The translations under genes were made by a program, and so were the position numbers. A stretch of 64,000 bases of DNA from Sedimentibacter sp. MB35-C1 (GTDB taxonomy: Bacteria; Bacillota; Clostridia; Tissierellales; Sedimentibacteraceae), in assembly GCF_030913635.1 (NCBI RefSeq), contig NZ_CP133188.1, positions 2,170,001-2,234,000 on the forward strand, given 5' to 3'. Below are positions 36,062 to 45,363 of this stretch, in pieces (the first letter of the stretch is position 1; every line of letters starts with the position of its first letter). The notes under the pieces are model-generated. The model had not been told where the DNA came from, did not search any database, and was given only the letters and a program-made list of their open reading frames with translations.

Positions 36062-36472
36062 ATGATTAATGAAAACTTGAAAAAACAATCACCGTCTGTT
36101 GACGAATGGCTCAAAGAAGCAAAAAATGATTTGGCGGCTTTACAGGAAGGGATGTTTCTGGTCCATAACGGCGTTGTGCGTCAAACGCCCAAACTCAAGG
36201 TGCGACAGGGTGTTGACGACGGGTCATTAGTAAAAGGAATGGAATTTGCATACGATGCGGCAAAGGTTGATGCAGCAATTGCCGAAACCTATAAGATGGA
36301 AGGTATCTTTCATATCAGGGTCTGGCTTAATGAAGGACATCTTGAGCTGGGTGATGATATAATGTATGTGCTGATAGGCGGCGACATCAGGACGCATGTT
36401 ATTGATGCCCTGCAATTTTTGGTAGGAAAAATTAAAAGCGAATGTGTTACTGAAATCGAACAAAAATATTAG
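36062..36472 (+). CDS. MoaE-like molybdenum cofactor biosynthesis protein
   Basis: A 136-residue protein resembling the MoaE-type family found in anaerobes: PSVDEWLKEAK, GMFLVHNGVVR, KGMEFAYDAAKVDA, and IRVWLNEGHLELGDDIMYVLIGGDIR. Standard MoaE is the large subunit of molybdopterin synthase. This shorter type stands without moaD or moaA nearby, so a role in molybdopterin synthesis is inferred from family only. AGGGAG precedes the ATG. It has a structured leader with a terminator, suggesting metabolite control of transcription. Confidence 0.75.
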   Translation: MINENLKKQSPSVDEWLKEAKNDLAALQEGMFLVHNGVVRQTPKLKVRQGVDDGSLVKGMEFAYDAAKVDAAIAETYKMEGIFHIRVWLNEGHLELGDDIMYVLIGGDIRTHVIDALQFLVGKIKSECVTEIEQKY

Positions 36473-36740
36473 GGCATTTAACTCTGAAGATGTTGATTAT
36501 ATTATAAGATATTTGATGAGAAATAATTAAGTTGGGATTAACTAAGGTATTTAAGCAAAAAAGACTATATTATGATTCATATATACAACTATGGTATGCG
36601 GTAATGCATTTCTTGCTGAAATATTTGATATATAGTATAAGGAAGATGCGTATAAATACTCTTTACCTATTGAAAATACGCACTTCATGGTATATAATGG
36701 ATTAAAATGTCAGATAATATGTTTGAAGCGGGTCATAATT

Positions 36741-39700
36741 ATGAGAGCGATTACATTTATAGATGCGGAAGTTGTGCCGGAAACAGGGAAAATAGCTGAT
36801 TTCGGAGCTATAAGGTCAAGTGGTGAGAGCATGCATGATGCTTCTTTGGATGCTGTCAGAAGATTTCTCAGGGAATCTGATTTTTTGTGCGGACATAATA
36901 TTATATATCATGATATGAAATATTTAAATAAATATATCGGGCAGTTCAGCTGCATGGGTGTTATTGATACCCTGCATCTCTCTGCCCTTTTATTTCCTCA
37001 AAAACCATATCATGCGCTCGTAAAGGATGACAAGCTTCAGACAGATGAGCTTAATAATCCTCTGAACGATTCAAAAAAGGCAAGAGACTTGTTTTATGAT
37101 GAGGTTGAGGAATTCAGGTCGCTTCCGGATGAAATTAAGCGTATATACTTCATATTGCTGGATGATAAGCAGGAGTTCCGGGATTTCTTCTCATATATCG
37201 GATATAAGTGCGATAAATCATTGGGAGAGGTTGAAATAAGAGAGTGTTTTCACGGGAAGATATGCGAGCATGCCGATATTGAGCAGCTTATGCGAGCACA
37301 TGGTACTGAGCTTGCCTACTGCTTATCTCTCATATATGCAGATGACGAATATTCCATAACCCCTCCGTGGATACTCATGAGGTATCCTTTTGTTGATTCT
37401 GTAATGAACAAATTGAGAGGTACAATATGTGCGGAAGGCTGTGTGTTCTGCGATGAAATGATGGATGCTGTCAGAGGGCTCAAGAGATTCTTCGGCTATG
37501 ATGCTTACAGAAAATTTGACGGTGTTCCTTTGCAGGAGCAGGCTGTGAAAACTGCTGTGGGTGGAGATTCATTGCTTGCGGTTTTTCCTACCGGCGGAGG
37601 GAAATCAATTACATTTCAGGTCCCGGCCCTCATGGCAGGAAAGAATACCAAGTCTCTTACAGTGGTAATATCTCCTCTGCAGTCTCTTATGAAGGATCAG
37701 GTTGATAACCTGGAAAAGAACAATATCACCGATGCTGTGACAATCAACGGGCTTCTTGACCCTATAGAAAGAATGGAGGCGATCAGGAGGGTTGAAATCG
37801 GAGAAGCCCACATACTGTATATTTCGCCGGAATCACTGAGATCAAAATCCATAGAAAAGCTCTTGCAGGACCGTAAAATTGCACGCTTCGTAATAGATGA
37901 GGCACATTGTTTTTCGGCATGGGGACAGGATTTCAGGGTAGATTACCTTTATATAGCGGAGTTTATAAAGAAAATCTGCGAAAAGAAAAACCTGGGATAT
38001 ATGATACCGGTTTCCTGTTTTACCGCGACAGCAAAGCAGAATGTAATAGACGACATACGAGAGTATTTCAAGAAAAATCTCAATTTGGAGCTTAAGCTTT
38101 TTACCGCGAGCTCCGAAAGGAAAAACCTCACATACAAGGTAATAAAAAAGGAAGAGTCGGAAAAATATGAGGCTGTGAGAAGCCTGCTTGAATATAATAA
38201 CTGCCCTACGATAATATATGTTTCCAGAACAAAGAAATCCCTGGACCTTGCCCAGAGACTGACTCAGGACGGGTATTCGGCAAGAGCATACAACGGACGT
38301 ATGGATAAAACAGAAAAAAGCAAAAACCAGGATGACTTTACAAGAGGCGAGGTGGATATAATGGTTGCTACCTCGGCTTTTGGAATGGGTGTGGATAAAA
38401 AGGATGTGGGAATGGTAATCCACTACGACATCTCAGATTCACTTGAAAACTATGTCCAGGAAGCAGGCAGGGCAGGCAGAGATCAGAATATAAATGCCCA
38501 GTGCTTTGTGTTGTTCAATGACGAGGATTTAAACAAGCATTTTCTGCTTTTAAACCAGACAAAAATAAGTATACAGGAAATTCAGCAGGTGTGGAAGGCC
38601 ATAAAGGGTGCCACAAGAACAAGGGCGCGCATGTCAAATTCGGCGCTTGAAATAGCTAGGGACGCAGGCTGGGACGACGGTGTAAATGATATTGAAACAA
38701 GAGTGAAAACAGCAATTGCTGCGCTGGAAAATGCAGGATATATTAAGCGCGGACAGAATATGCCAAGGGTGTATGCGGACAGCATAATGGCGAGAAATTC
38801 TGCAGAGGCTGCGGTAAAAATAAGAAACTCGGGACTTTTTAATGAGAAAGAGGAAGAGCAGGCCATAAGGATAATAAATAAGCTTATTTCTGCAAGAAGC
38901 CGCAGCAGGGGTAACGAGCAGGAGGCTGAGGCTCGGGTTGATTATATTTCCGACCGTCTTGGAATAGAAAAGGCCCAGGTGCTTCACATAATACAGCTTA
39001 TGCGTCAAGCCGGAATTTTATCCGATGCAAAGGACCTTACGGCATATGCGGAGGAAAGCGGCTTCGGAAACAAGCCTGCGGGTATTCTTTTAGGATATAT
39101 GGAGCTGGAGCGATTCATCCTTTCTCAGATTTCCCAGACACAATCTGTTAAAAACATAAAGGAGTTGAATGAACTTGCAGTAGAAAAAGGTGTGAAGAAG
39201 CCTAATACTGATAAAATTAAGACGATATTGAATTTCTGGAATGTGAAAGGGCTCATAAAAAGGAATACATCACCTCGTAACAAAAACTTTATTAAAATTA
39301 TGCTTACTAAAGAAAATTCAAAGGCTTTAGAGGAATTAGAAGATAGATGGCGTATTGCTGAATTCATATTGAAGTACCTTGACGAAATTAATGCGAAAAA
39401 AGAATCAACAGTGGAATTTTCGGTACTTGAGCTTATGGAGGAATACAACTTTCACATGCAGCTTATGAATAAAAGTGCAACTCCGCATCAAATCGAGGAT
39501 TCTATATACTATCTTTCCAAAATAGGCGCATTAAAGCTGGATGGAGGATTCCTTGTAACATACAACGCCTTCAGCATCGAAAGGCTTGTGAAAGATAACA
39601 AAATAAGGTACAAAACAGAGGATTATAAAAATCTCAAGAATTACTACAAGCAAAAAACGGAAATGATACACATAGTCGGTGAGTATGCAAGAAAGATGCT

Positions 39701-41549
39701 GGAAGACTACAAGGCTGCCTTGCGTTTTGTGGATGACTATTTCCGTCTAGAATACAGTTCATTTCTGAAAAAATATTTCAAAGGGCCCAAGGGCGATGAA
39801 ATACAGCAAAACATATCACCCGAAAAATTCAGGCAGCTGTTCGGACAGCTTTCACCTGCACAGCTGAGTATCATAAACGACAAGGAGTCAAAATACATAG
39901 TGGTAGCTGCAGGACCGGGAAGTGGAAAAACAAGAATACTTGTTCACAAGCTTGCTTCACTTTTGCTCATGGAGGATGTGAAGCATGAGCAGCTTCTGAT
40001 GATTACATTCTCAAGAGCCGCAGCTACGGAATTCAAAAAAAGATTGACGGAGCTTATAGGAAGCGCAGCAAATTACGTTGAAATAAAAACATTTCATTCC
40101 TATTGCTTCGACCTGCTTGGGCAGGTAGGAAATGTGGAAAAGTCCGCTGACATAATAAGTCGGGCAGCCACAGCCATAGAGAGCGGAGAGGTTGAACCTT
40201 CAAAAATAACCAAGCTTGTGTTTGTAATAGACGAGGCTCAGGACATGGACAAGAATGAGTACAGGCTTGTAAATGCACTTATAGCAAAAAATGATGACAT
40301 GAGATTAATAGCAGTCGGAGATGATGATCAGAATATATATTCCTTCAGGGGTTCCGATTCAAAATATATGAGCAATATTTTAAATATGGAAAATTCAAGG
40401 CTGTATGAGCTTGTGGAAAATTACAGGAGCAGCAGAAGCATTGTTGATTTCAGTAATGATTTTGTAAGGACTATGGATAACCGTCTCAAAAAAACACCTA
40501 TTTCAGCCGCTTCAAAGGAAAAGGGAAGTGTTGGGATAGTGCAATATAAGGATGGCAATTTAATTGTGCCCTTGGTAAGCAGGCTTGTGAGTAAAGGAAT
40601 ATACGGATCAACCTGCATTCTTGCAAAAACGAATGAAGAAGCACTTCAGATATTTTCTTTGCTTGATAGAAACGGTATAAAAGCGGGGATGATTCAGCGC
40701 GGAGAAAAATATGAGCTAAGAAATCTCATTGAAGTACGAAGTTTTATGGATGAATTAAAATTAACAGGTGAAACACACGTAATAAGGGATGAGGTATGGG
40801 AGTATGCCAAAAGAAAGACGTTTGAAAGGTTTAAAATAAGTGAAAATCTTGAGCTCTTAAAGCAAATAATTGAGGATTTTGAATACACCGCTGGCAAAAT
40901 CAAATACAAGACAGATTTTCTGCTTTTCATTAAGGAGTCTTCTGAAGAAGATTTTTACAGAAATGAGGAAAGAATAACCGTTTCAACAATCCATAAATCC
41001 AAGGGCAGGGAATTCGACCATGTAATCATGATGCTGAAGGATATGATTCCTGATTCCGAGGAGGTAAAGAGACAACTTTACGTAGGTATGACAAGAGCAA
41101 GAAAGACTCTATCCATTCATTATAACGGAAGCTACCTTGAAAGGAAAACAGGATTTTTAGACATGATTAGGAGAGGATTTACATATGAGCACGATAACAA
41201 TGAGTATCCGCCCTCTGAGCTTATAGTGCTTCAGCTTAAATACAAGGATGTGTTCCTATCTCATTTTTATAAAACAAGAAGATATGTTGAAGCATTAAAC
41301 AGCGGAGATGTTATGAAGTTTGATGAAAATGGGTGCATGGATGAAAGAGGAAACAGGGTTATCATTTTCTCCGGAAAATTCAGAGAGGAAATGAGAAAAT
41401 TCACAGACAGGGGATATAAACCCTTGTCCGCAAAAGTAAACCACATATTATACTGGAAGCAGGAAGACCGCGAGGACGAAACACTGATAGTACTTCCTCA
41501 ACTTGAGTTTGTTAAGGATAATTTGAATGGAGGGCAAGGTTCTTATTAG
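36741..41549 (+). CDS. Exonuclease-RecQ-UvrD fusion helicase
   Basis: A 1602-residue fusion with three enzymes in a row. Residues 1-200 resemble a DEDD 3'-5' exonuclease: FIDAEV at 7-12 and CGHNIIYHDMKYL. Residues 260-700 are a RecQ-type SF2 helicase with Walker A FPTGGGKS near 280, DEAH near 383, and QEAGRAGRD. Residues 1030-1540 are a UvrD/PcrA-type SF1 helicase with AGPGSGKTRIL near 1055, VIDEAQDMD near 1162, GDDDQNIYSFRG and VGMTRARK. ATG 36741 is chosen because the exonuclease fold begins at MRAITFIDAEV; the longer frame from 36687 adds a poor N-terminus. Both motors and the nuclease motifs look intact. Likely roles are DNA repair or defence; it is monocistronic, with a terminator after it. 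Confidence 0.9.
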   Translation: MRAITFIDAEVVPETGKIADFGAIRSSGESMHDASLDAVRRFLRESDFLCGHNIIYHDMKYLNKYIGQFSCMGVIDTLHLSALLFPQKPYHALVKDDKLQTDELNNPLNDSKKARDLFYDEVEEFRSLPDEIKRIYFILLDDKQEFRDFFSYIGYKCDKSLGEVEIRECFHGKICEHADIEQLMRAHGTELAYCLSLIYADDEYSITPPWILMRYPFVDSVMNKLRGTICAEGCVFCDEMMDAVRGLKRFFGYDAYRKFDGVPLQEQAVKTAVGGDSLLAVFPTGGGKSITFQVPALMAGKNTKSLTVVISPLQSLMKDQVDNLEKNNITDAVTINGLLDPIERMEAIRRVEIGEAHILYISPESLRSKSIEKLLQDRKIARFVIDEAHCFSAWGQDFRVDYLYIAEFIKKICEKKNLGYMIPVSCFTATAKQNVIDDIREYFKKNLNLELKLFTASSERKNLTYKVIKKEESEKYEAVRSLLEYNNCPTIIYVSRTKKSLDLAQRLTQDGYSARAYNGRMDKTEKSKNQDDFTRGEVDIMVATSAFGMGVDKKDVGMVIHYDISDSLENYVQEAGRAGRDQNINAQCFVLFNDEDLNKHFLLLNQTKISIQEIQQVWKAIKGATRTRARMSNSALEIARDAGWDDGVNDIETRVKTAIAALENAGYIKRGQNMPRVYADSIMARNSAEAAVKIRNSGLFNEKEEEQAIRIINKLISARSRSRGNEQEAEARVDYISDRLGIEKAQVLHIIQLMRQAGILSDAKDLTAYAEESGFGNKPAGILLGYMELERFILSQISQTQSVKNIKELNELAVEKGVKKPNTDKIKTILNFWNVKGLIKRNTSPRNKNFIKIMLTKENSKALEELEDRWRIAEFILKYLDEINAKKESTVEFSVLELMEEYNFHMQLMNKSATPHQIEDSIYYLSKIGALKLDGGFLVTYNAFSIERLVKDNKIRYKTEDYKNLKNYYKQKTEMIHIVGEYARKMLEDYKAALRFVDDYFRLEYSSFLKKYFKGPKGDEIQQNISPEKFRQLFGQLSPAQLSIINDKESKYIVVAAGPGSGKTRILVHKLASLLLMEDVKHEQLLMITFSRAAATEFKKRLTELIGSAANYVEIKTFHSYCFDLLGQVGNVEKSADIISRAATAIESGEVEPSKITKLVFVIDEAQDMDKNEYRLVNALIAKNDDMRLIAVGDDDQNIYSFRGSDSKYMSNILNMENSRLYELVENYRSSRSIVDFSNDFVRTMDNRLKKTPISAASKEKGSVGIVQYKDGNLIVPLVSRLVSKGIYGSTCILAKTNEEALQIFSLLDRNGIKAGMIQRGEKYELRNLIEVRSFMDELKLTGETHVIRDEVWEYAKRKTFERFKISENLELLKQIIEDFEYTAGKIKYKTDFLLFIKESSEEDFYRNEERITVSTIHKSKGREFDHVIMMLKDMIPDSEEVKRQLYVGMTRARKTLSIHYNGSYLERKTGFLDMIRRGFTYEHDNNEYPPSELIVLQLKYKDVFLSHFYKTRRYVEALNSGDVMKFDENGCMDERGNRVIIFSGKFREEMRKFTDRGYKPLSAKVNHILYWKQEDREDETLIVLPQLEFVKDNLNGGQGSY

Positions 41550-41640
41550 AAACATAGATAGGCGATATAGATGTAAGGGCATATTTATATAGGTAGAAAA
41601 TGATTGTTTTTGCTTATACGATTATATCAAAGATTATTAG

Positions 41641-41678
41641 AACCGAGTTTGCATTCAGTTGTGCGCAAACCCGGTTTT
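41641..41678 (+). terminator. Terminator after the fusion helicase
   Basis: AACCGAGTTTGC and GCAAACCCGGTT pair with one mismatch, followed by TT and AT-rich DNA. Confidence 0.75.
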
Positions 41679-41711
41679 AATTTAAAATTGGCAGAATAAA
41701 TTAAATTTAAT

Positions 41712-41738
41712 TGAGACTGTTTTTGATTTTATTTCGTC
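41712..41738 (+). promoter_or_regulatory. ECF-type promoter of the sigma/anti-sigma operon
   Basis: TGAGAC (41712-41717), 17 bases, CGTC (41735-41738). This resembles the TGAAAC-N16/17-CGTC promoters recognised by ECF sigma factors of the SigV/SigM type. It lies just ahead of a sigma gene, so autoregulation is likely. The second copy of the locus keeps only the -10 half, altered to TGTC. Confidence 0.6.
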
Positions 41739-41778
41739 TTATGTATAGAAGGTCTTCTTAGGTAGGAGGTGCACCAAA

Positions 41779-42255
41779 ATTAAAATAAATGAAAAAGAGT
41801 TTGAAACGTTATTTAAGCAATATAAAAATGATATTTACAGGATAGCTTATACCTATGTCAATAACGAGGCCGATGCTTTAGATATAGTGCAGGAGAGTGC
41901 ATATCAGGCGTACATATCAAAGGATAAAATCAGAGACAAGAACAAATTCAAGTCATGGATATTAAAAATTGCGGTAAATAAATCAAAGGATTTGCTCAGG
42001 AAAAATAAATTAATTTCATTAGAAGACTTATCAAATGTGAACACAATGCAAGCCGAGGATAAAGAAAGCGTAAATATTTTCATGGAGAATCTAAAAGTAT
42101 TATCAATGGATGAAAAGAATGTCATTGTTCTCAAGGTTTATTTTGAATACACATTTGAAATGATTTCCGATGAGTTGAAAATTCCCATAAGTACGGTTAA
42201 AAGTAAATACTACAGGGCATTGGAAAAGCTAAAGATAGAGGAGGGGTTAGTATGA
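41779..42255 (+). CDS. ECF-like sigma-70 family RNA polymerase sigma factor
   Basis: A 158-residue sigma factor. Region 2 reads LFKQYKNDIYRIAYTYVN, then EADALDIVQESAYQAY, and region 4 reads VIVLKVYFEYTFEMISDELKIPISTVKSKYYRALEKLK. No ATG, GTG, TTG or CTG occurs in frame between the upstream stop (41746) and residue 37. The only plausible start is ATT 41779, 9 bases after AGGAGG (41764-41769), giving MKINEKEFETLF. A GTG start at 41887 would remove most of region 2. The stop overlaps the ATG of the anti-sigma gene as ATGA. Confidence 0.85.
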   Translation: MKINEKEFETLFKQYKNDIYRIAYTYVNNEADALDIVQESAYQAYISKDKIRDKNKFKSWILKIAVNKSKDLLRKNKLISLEDLSNVNTMQAEDKESVNIFMENLKVLSMDEKNVIVLKVYFEYTFEMISDELKIPISTVKSKYYRALEKLKIEEGLV

Positions 42256-43505
42256 CAGATAAGCTTGATGGTATGTTGAACAGCATTCCCATCCCTGACG
42301 GATTGGATGAAAGCATAGAATTAGGATTTAAAAAGGCTAAAATTCAGCAAAGCTCAAAAAAGATCAGACGCTTAAAATTATTTACAGCAGTTGCAGCCTC
42401 TTTGGCTATAATTATAAGCTCAGTAATTATAGTGGGACCAGATAAGGTTGAAGCAGCAATCAAACGGGCATTGCAATACGTTCCCGGATACAATGTCTTG
42501 ATAGACAAGGAAAAAGGAAGTGTGCTGGCACTTCAGGAGCCGGTATTGTATGAGAAAGGCGATGATTTTGTAGAAATAACGGCAGCTTCCAAAGTAGGTA
42601 AGCATTTCAATATTTCGGTTAGGGGTAATTATATATTTAATAAAGGATATGAAGTGCTGTTAAAGGATAAAAAGGGTAATATTATACACACGGGAAATTG
42701 GAGCATAGGCAGAGGGTCAGAGCTTTGGCAGGGAGATTATTATTTCGAGGTGGATGGTGAGGAGGAAAAATATTCTCTTCTAATTGGAGACTTGGAAATC
42801 CCTTTTACCTTGGAAAAAACAACTGAGGTTGAAGACTTTTTACAGCTTGGCAACCATGCAAGTGATAAGGGAATCGACATAGTGGCTGTCAAAAAACCAA
42901 TGGAAGATAAGCTGATGATTAGCTTGTTGAATCAATCAGAGGAAAAAACAGTTGAAGAATATTCTTTTGATAAAAGCTTGTTGGAAAGCGTATGGCTTTC
43001 AGAACCCAATATAGAGGGAAGCATGTACCTTATTGACAGCATGGGGAACAAAACATATCCAACTCTGCCGTCATCCTATGGTGGCTTAATGTCAGATTTC
43101 TATTTTGATACAGCAGATAAGGAAGGATTGAAGCTTGTATTGCCATATGTAAAGGTAAAATACCCAGGCTTAAAAACAAAAAAGGTAAGAATCACTACGC
43201 CTCAGGATGGAGAGAAACAAAGTATAGATAAGGCATTAGCCATGGGAGAATTTGAGATAAATGTAGTTGACGTAAGACGTGATGGAAATGAACTATTAAT
43301 CAATTTAAAAAGCACCTCACCAGAGGATGAATTATTGGACAGTGTGCGTGTGAGAGGGAGTTCAGGTTACGGTATGAGTCAAAACAAGGATACAGGCTAT
43401 ATTGAACTTTCAATAGATGCAGATGATGCAGGCAAAAGATTTTCAATATACTTTGAATCACCAACATCGGTGCTTCTGGGAGATTGGAATATAGAATTAG
43501 ATTAA
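42252..43505 (+). CDS. Anti-sigma factor, DUF4179-type membrane protein
   Basis: A 417-residue single-pass membrane protein. The cytoplasmic N-terminus (about 40 residues) precedes a hydrophobic segment (LFTAVAASLAIIISSVIIV, residues 44-62) and a large extracellular domain of beta-rich character, as in anti-sigma factors with DUF4179. It should hold the adjacent ECF-like sigma factor inactive until an envelope signal arrives. The ATGA overlap with the sigma gene and AGGAGG upstream show tight coupling. Its C-terminal 200 residues recur in the broken second copy. Confidence 0.82.
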   Translation: MTDKLDGMLNSIPIPDGLDESIELGFKKAKIQQSSKKIRRLKLFTAVAASLAIIISSVIIVGPDKVEAAIKRALQYVPGYNVLIDKEKGSVLALQEPVLYEKGDDFVEITAASKVGKHFNISVRGNYIFNKGYEVLLKDKKGNIIHTGNWSIGRGSELWQGDYYFEVDGEEEKYSLLIGDLEIPFTLEKTTEVEDFLQLGNHASDKGIDIVAVKKPMEDKLMISLLNQSEEKTVEEYSFDKSLLESVWLSEPNIEGSMYLIDSMGNKTYPTLPSSYGGLMSDFYFDTADKEGLKLVLPYVKVKYPGLKTKKVRITTPQDGEKQSIDKALAMGEFEINVVDVRRDGNELLINLKSTSPEDELLDSVRVRGSSGYGMSQNKDTGYIELSIDADDAGKRFSIYFESPTSVLLGDWNIELD

Positions 43506-43543
43506 TATTTGAACAAAGTATAAGATAATTAAGTACCAAGATA

Positions 43544-44038
43544 ATGAAGCCATTGACGATGGAACTGGAGCTTAATATAACAGATAACGGAAATACTATA
43601 AACGGAAGCCAAAGGCTTGGAATTGAAAATTTTTTAGAAGATCAAAGCATAGCAATGTATCTTGATATTGAACTTAAATTAAAGAATATTACTAACAATA
43701 CGGAAACTTTACTTGTAAACACACAAAATCCTGTGAAAATTAAAATTGAAATTCCAAGCAATATGCGTAGAGGAAGAGATTACAAAATAATTCGATTGCA
43801 CAAAGGTGTTATCGAAATATTAGATACTGTATTGGAAGGTAATTATCTGGTATTTGAGACAGATAGATTTAGTCAATATGCATTATCATATAAAACTTAT
43901 AATGAAAAAGATGAATCAGATAAAAGTACGAAAGCGCTAGAAAATCATATAGCATATATAAAGGGCTATGAGGATGAAACCTTCAGACCTGAAAATAATA
44001 TTACCCGAGCAGAGGCAGCCGAAAGCTCAACTAAGTAG
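43544..44038 (+). pseudogene. Fragment of an SLH-domain surface protein
   Basis: Translation from 43544 gives the C-terminal part of a surface protein (beta-rich NITDNGNTINGS, RLHKGVIEILDTV, FETDRFSQYALS) followed by the start of an SLH domain (AYIKGYEDETFRPENNITR and then AEAA). The SLH domain is cut after about 22 residues at 44029. No ribosome binding site precedes 43544, so both ends are lost. Whole proteins of this type bind the cell wall through three SLH repeats. Confidence 0.75.
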
Positions 44039-44300
44039 TTGTCCAACATGTCCATTCTTCACCGAATGTAGTTTTTCACATGGTGAATCAAGAATCAATG
44101 CAAGTGCTTTCTATCCGGCATTTTTCCAAAATCGCCAAAGATATGAAACGCCGCAATACAAGGCAATGGAGAGACCTGCAAAATACGGTTGCTTTTCTGT
44201 TTTTAAGCACATTCCCAGTAGTTTTTAGAAAAAAGGGTTGCTATATAAAATTTTCACTCACCTAAAACTGTATTTGTCAACACGTCCAATTTGTTACACT
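44036..44300. other. Relic of unknown origin with imperfect repeats
   Basis: The SLH fragment is abruptly joined to unrelated DNA. A similar motif occurs at both ends in the same orientation: TTGTCCAACATGTCCATT (from about 44039) and TTGTCAACACGTCCAATT (from about 44274). One frame reads SCPTCPFFTECSFSHGESR, which I do not recognise. It could be a remnant of a transposase 3' end or of an inserted element. No intact gene is present. Confidence 0.4.
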
Positions 44301-44342
44301 CCCGATTATCTTTTAAAAAGATTTTTTAAATACTTACAGGCT

Positions 44343-44861
44343 CTACTTAAAACCTCCACTATTTAAAAACTGAGATAGATTTATTGCTTCTTCTCGATTA
44401 TTGCACGGAGCAACAACTCGCTCAGAAGAACTACTATTTTCTAAAAGAGGGATAAAAGTAATCTTTGATATTTTACCATCAACATAAATTGACCAATAAA
44501 CTGTATCTCCAAGATGCTCAAACATACCTTCACTGTCATAGAACTTCCATACACTATTTACAGAATGCGCATCTAAAGTCAGCCTGAACGTTCGCGTCAC
44601 TTTATCAAATTGAATAGGTTGTTCGATTCTAAAAAGACTAGAATTTATAGAAATATCACCAATAAACGTTTTTGGTTTAAGTAGCATATTTTTCGTTACA
44701 ATACAATCAATGCTTACTGAAACTTTCTCTGATACCTCGGGAATATCCTTATCAATATATAACCCTTCATATACCCTTTCTATTTCTATTGGTCGGTACA
44801 TAAAGTATAGTAAAATGATTACTATAAGTATAGCTATTGAGAAAAACGTCTTATTTTTCAT
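44343..44861 (-). CDS. Hypothetical membrane-anchored protein
   Basis: A 172-residue protein with an N-terminal hydrophobic anchor (FFSIAILIVIILLYFMY, residues 5-21). An extracytoplasmic domain of mixed strands follows (SVSIDCIVTKNMLLKP, TFRLTLDAHSVNSVWKFYD, DTVYWSIYVDGKISKITF). GAGGG precedes ATG 44861. I do not recognise a family. It lies among relics of duplicated genes, pointing the opposite way, so it may be a recent arrival. Its frame is intact. Confidence 0.65.
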   Translation of the reverse strand: MKNKTFFSIAILIVIILLYFMYRPIEIERVYEGLYIDKDIPEVSEKVSVSIDCIVTKNMLLKPKTFIGDISINSSLFRIEQPIQFDKVTRTFRLTLDAHSVNSVWKFYDSEGMFEHLGDTVYWSIYVDGKISKITFIPLLENSSSSERVVAPCNNREEAINLSQFLNSGGFK

Positions 44862-45132
44862 AATTTACCCTCAAATAATATTTTACTAAAAATATATTAT
44901 AATTTAATAAAATGTTTTAAAAATAATGTGTAGGTCATACTACGCAATATTTTTAACTTTAGTAAGTTTTTATGACGGAATAAGCAGCTTGGGTTTCTAT
45001 AAGAGTTCCTGAACTATTGTAAACTTTGCCAGCATATAAATCCTGTGTGTTCCTCTTGAAACTGCTCTATATTGAGTATCTGAGCTTCTCCCTAAACCTT
45101 CTTTTGTCTAGGTTGCTATGGTATCCCAGCTT
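44862..45132. other. Intergenic region without a gene
   Basis: No supported gene. Reading minus strand, an interrupted frame past the sigma relic stop gives DLYAGKVYNSSGTLIETQ, which might be a further remnant of the same locus. Confidence 0.4.
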
Positions 45133-45363
45133 TTATACACGAATGTTTTTAGCGTTTATATTTAAAGCTATTGCTATTTCTTCGTAAGTGACTTCATCAT
45201 ATACATATCTGTAAATCAAGATAGATTTATATGGTTCTGGCATATAATTTAAGGTTTCTTCTATTTCTGAAACTCCAAATTTTTCAGTGAAATCATTTTC
45301 TGGGTTGTATAAACTGTACTCCGAAATGCTTTCTAAGTCAATATTTGTTTTTTCTTTATTGAT
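45133..45363 (-). pseudogene. C-terminal fragment of another sigma-70 family factor
   Basis: On the minus strand a single open frame gives VSEIEETLNYMPEPYKSI, then LIYRYVYDEVTYEEIAIAL and NINAKNIRV before a stop. This is a typical sigma region 4 (LPEPYRSVL...YEEIAEAL). The N-terminal region 2 is missing: the frame runs into the boundary of the duplicated sigma locus at 45367. It is unrelated in sequence to the sigma at 41779, so a second sigma gene was broken here. Confidence 0.75.

Noticed and set aside
43968-44265. Two open frames after the SLH break (86 and 61 codons)
   Set aside because: They begin inside the broken SLH fragment or lack a ribosome binding site, and no family is recognised; treated as relic DNA.
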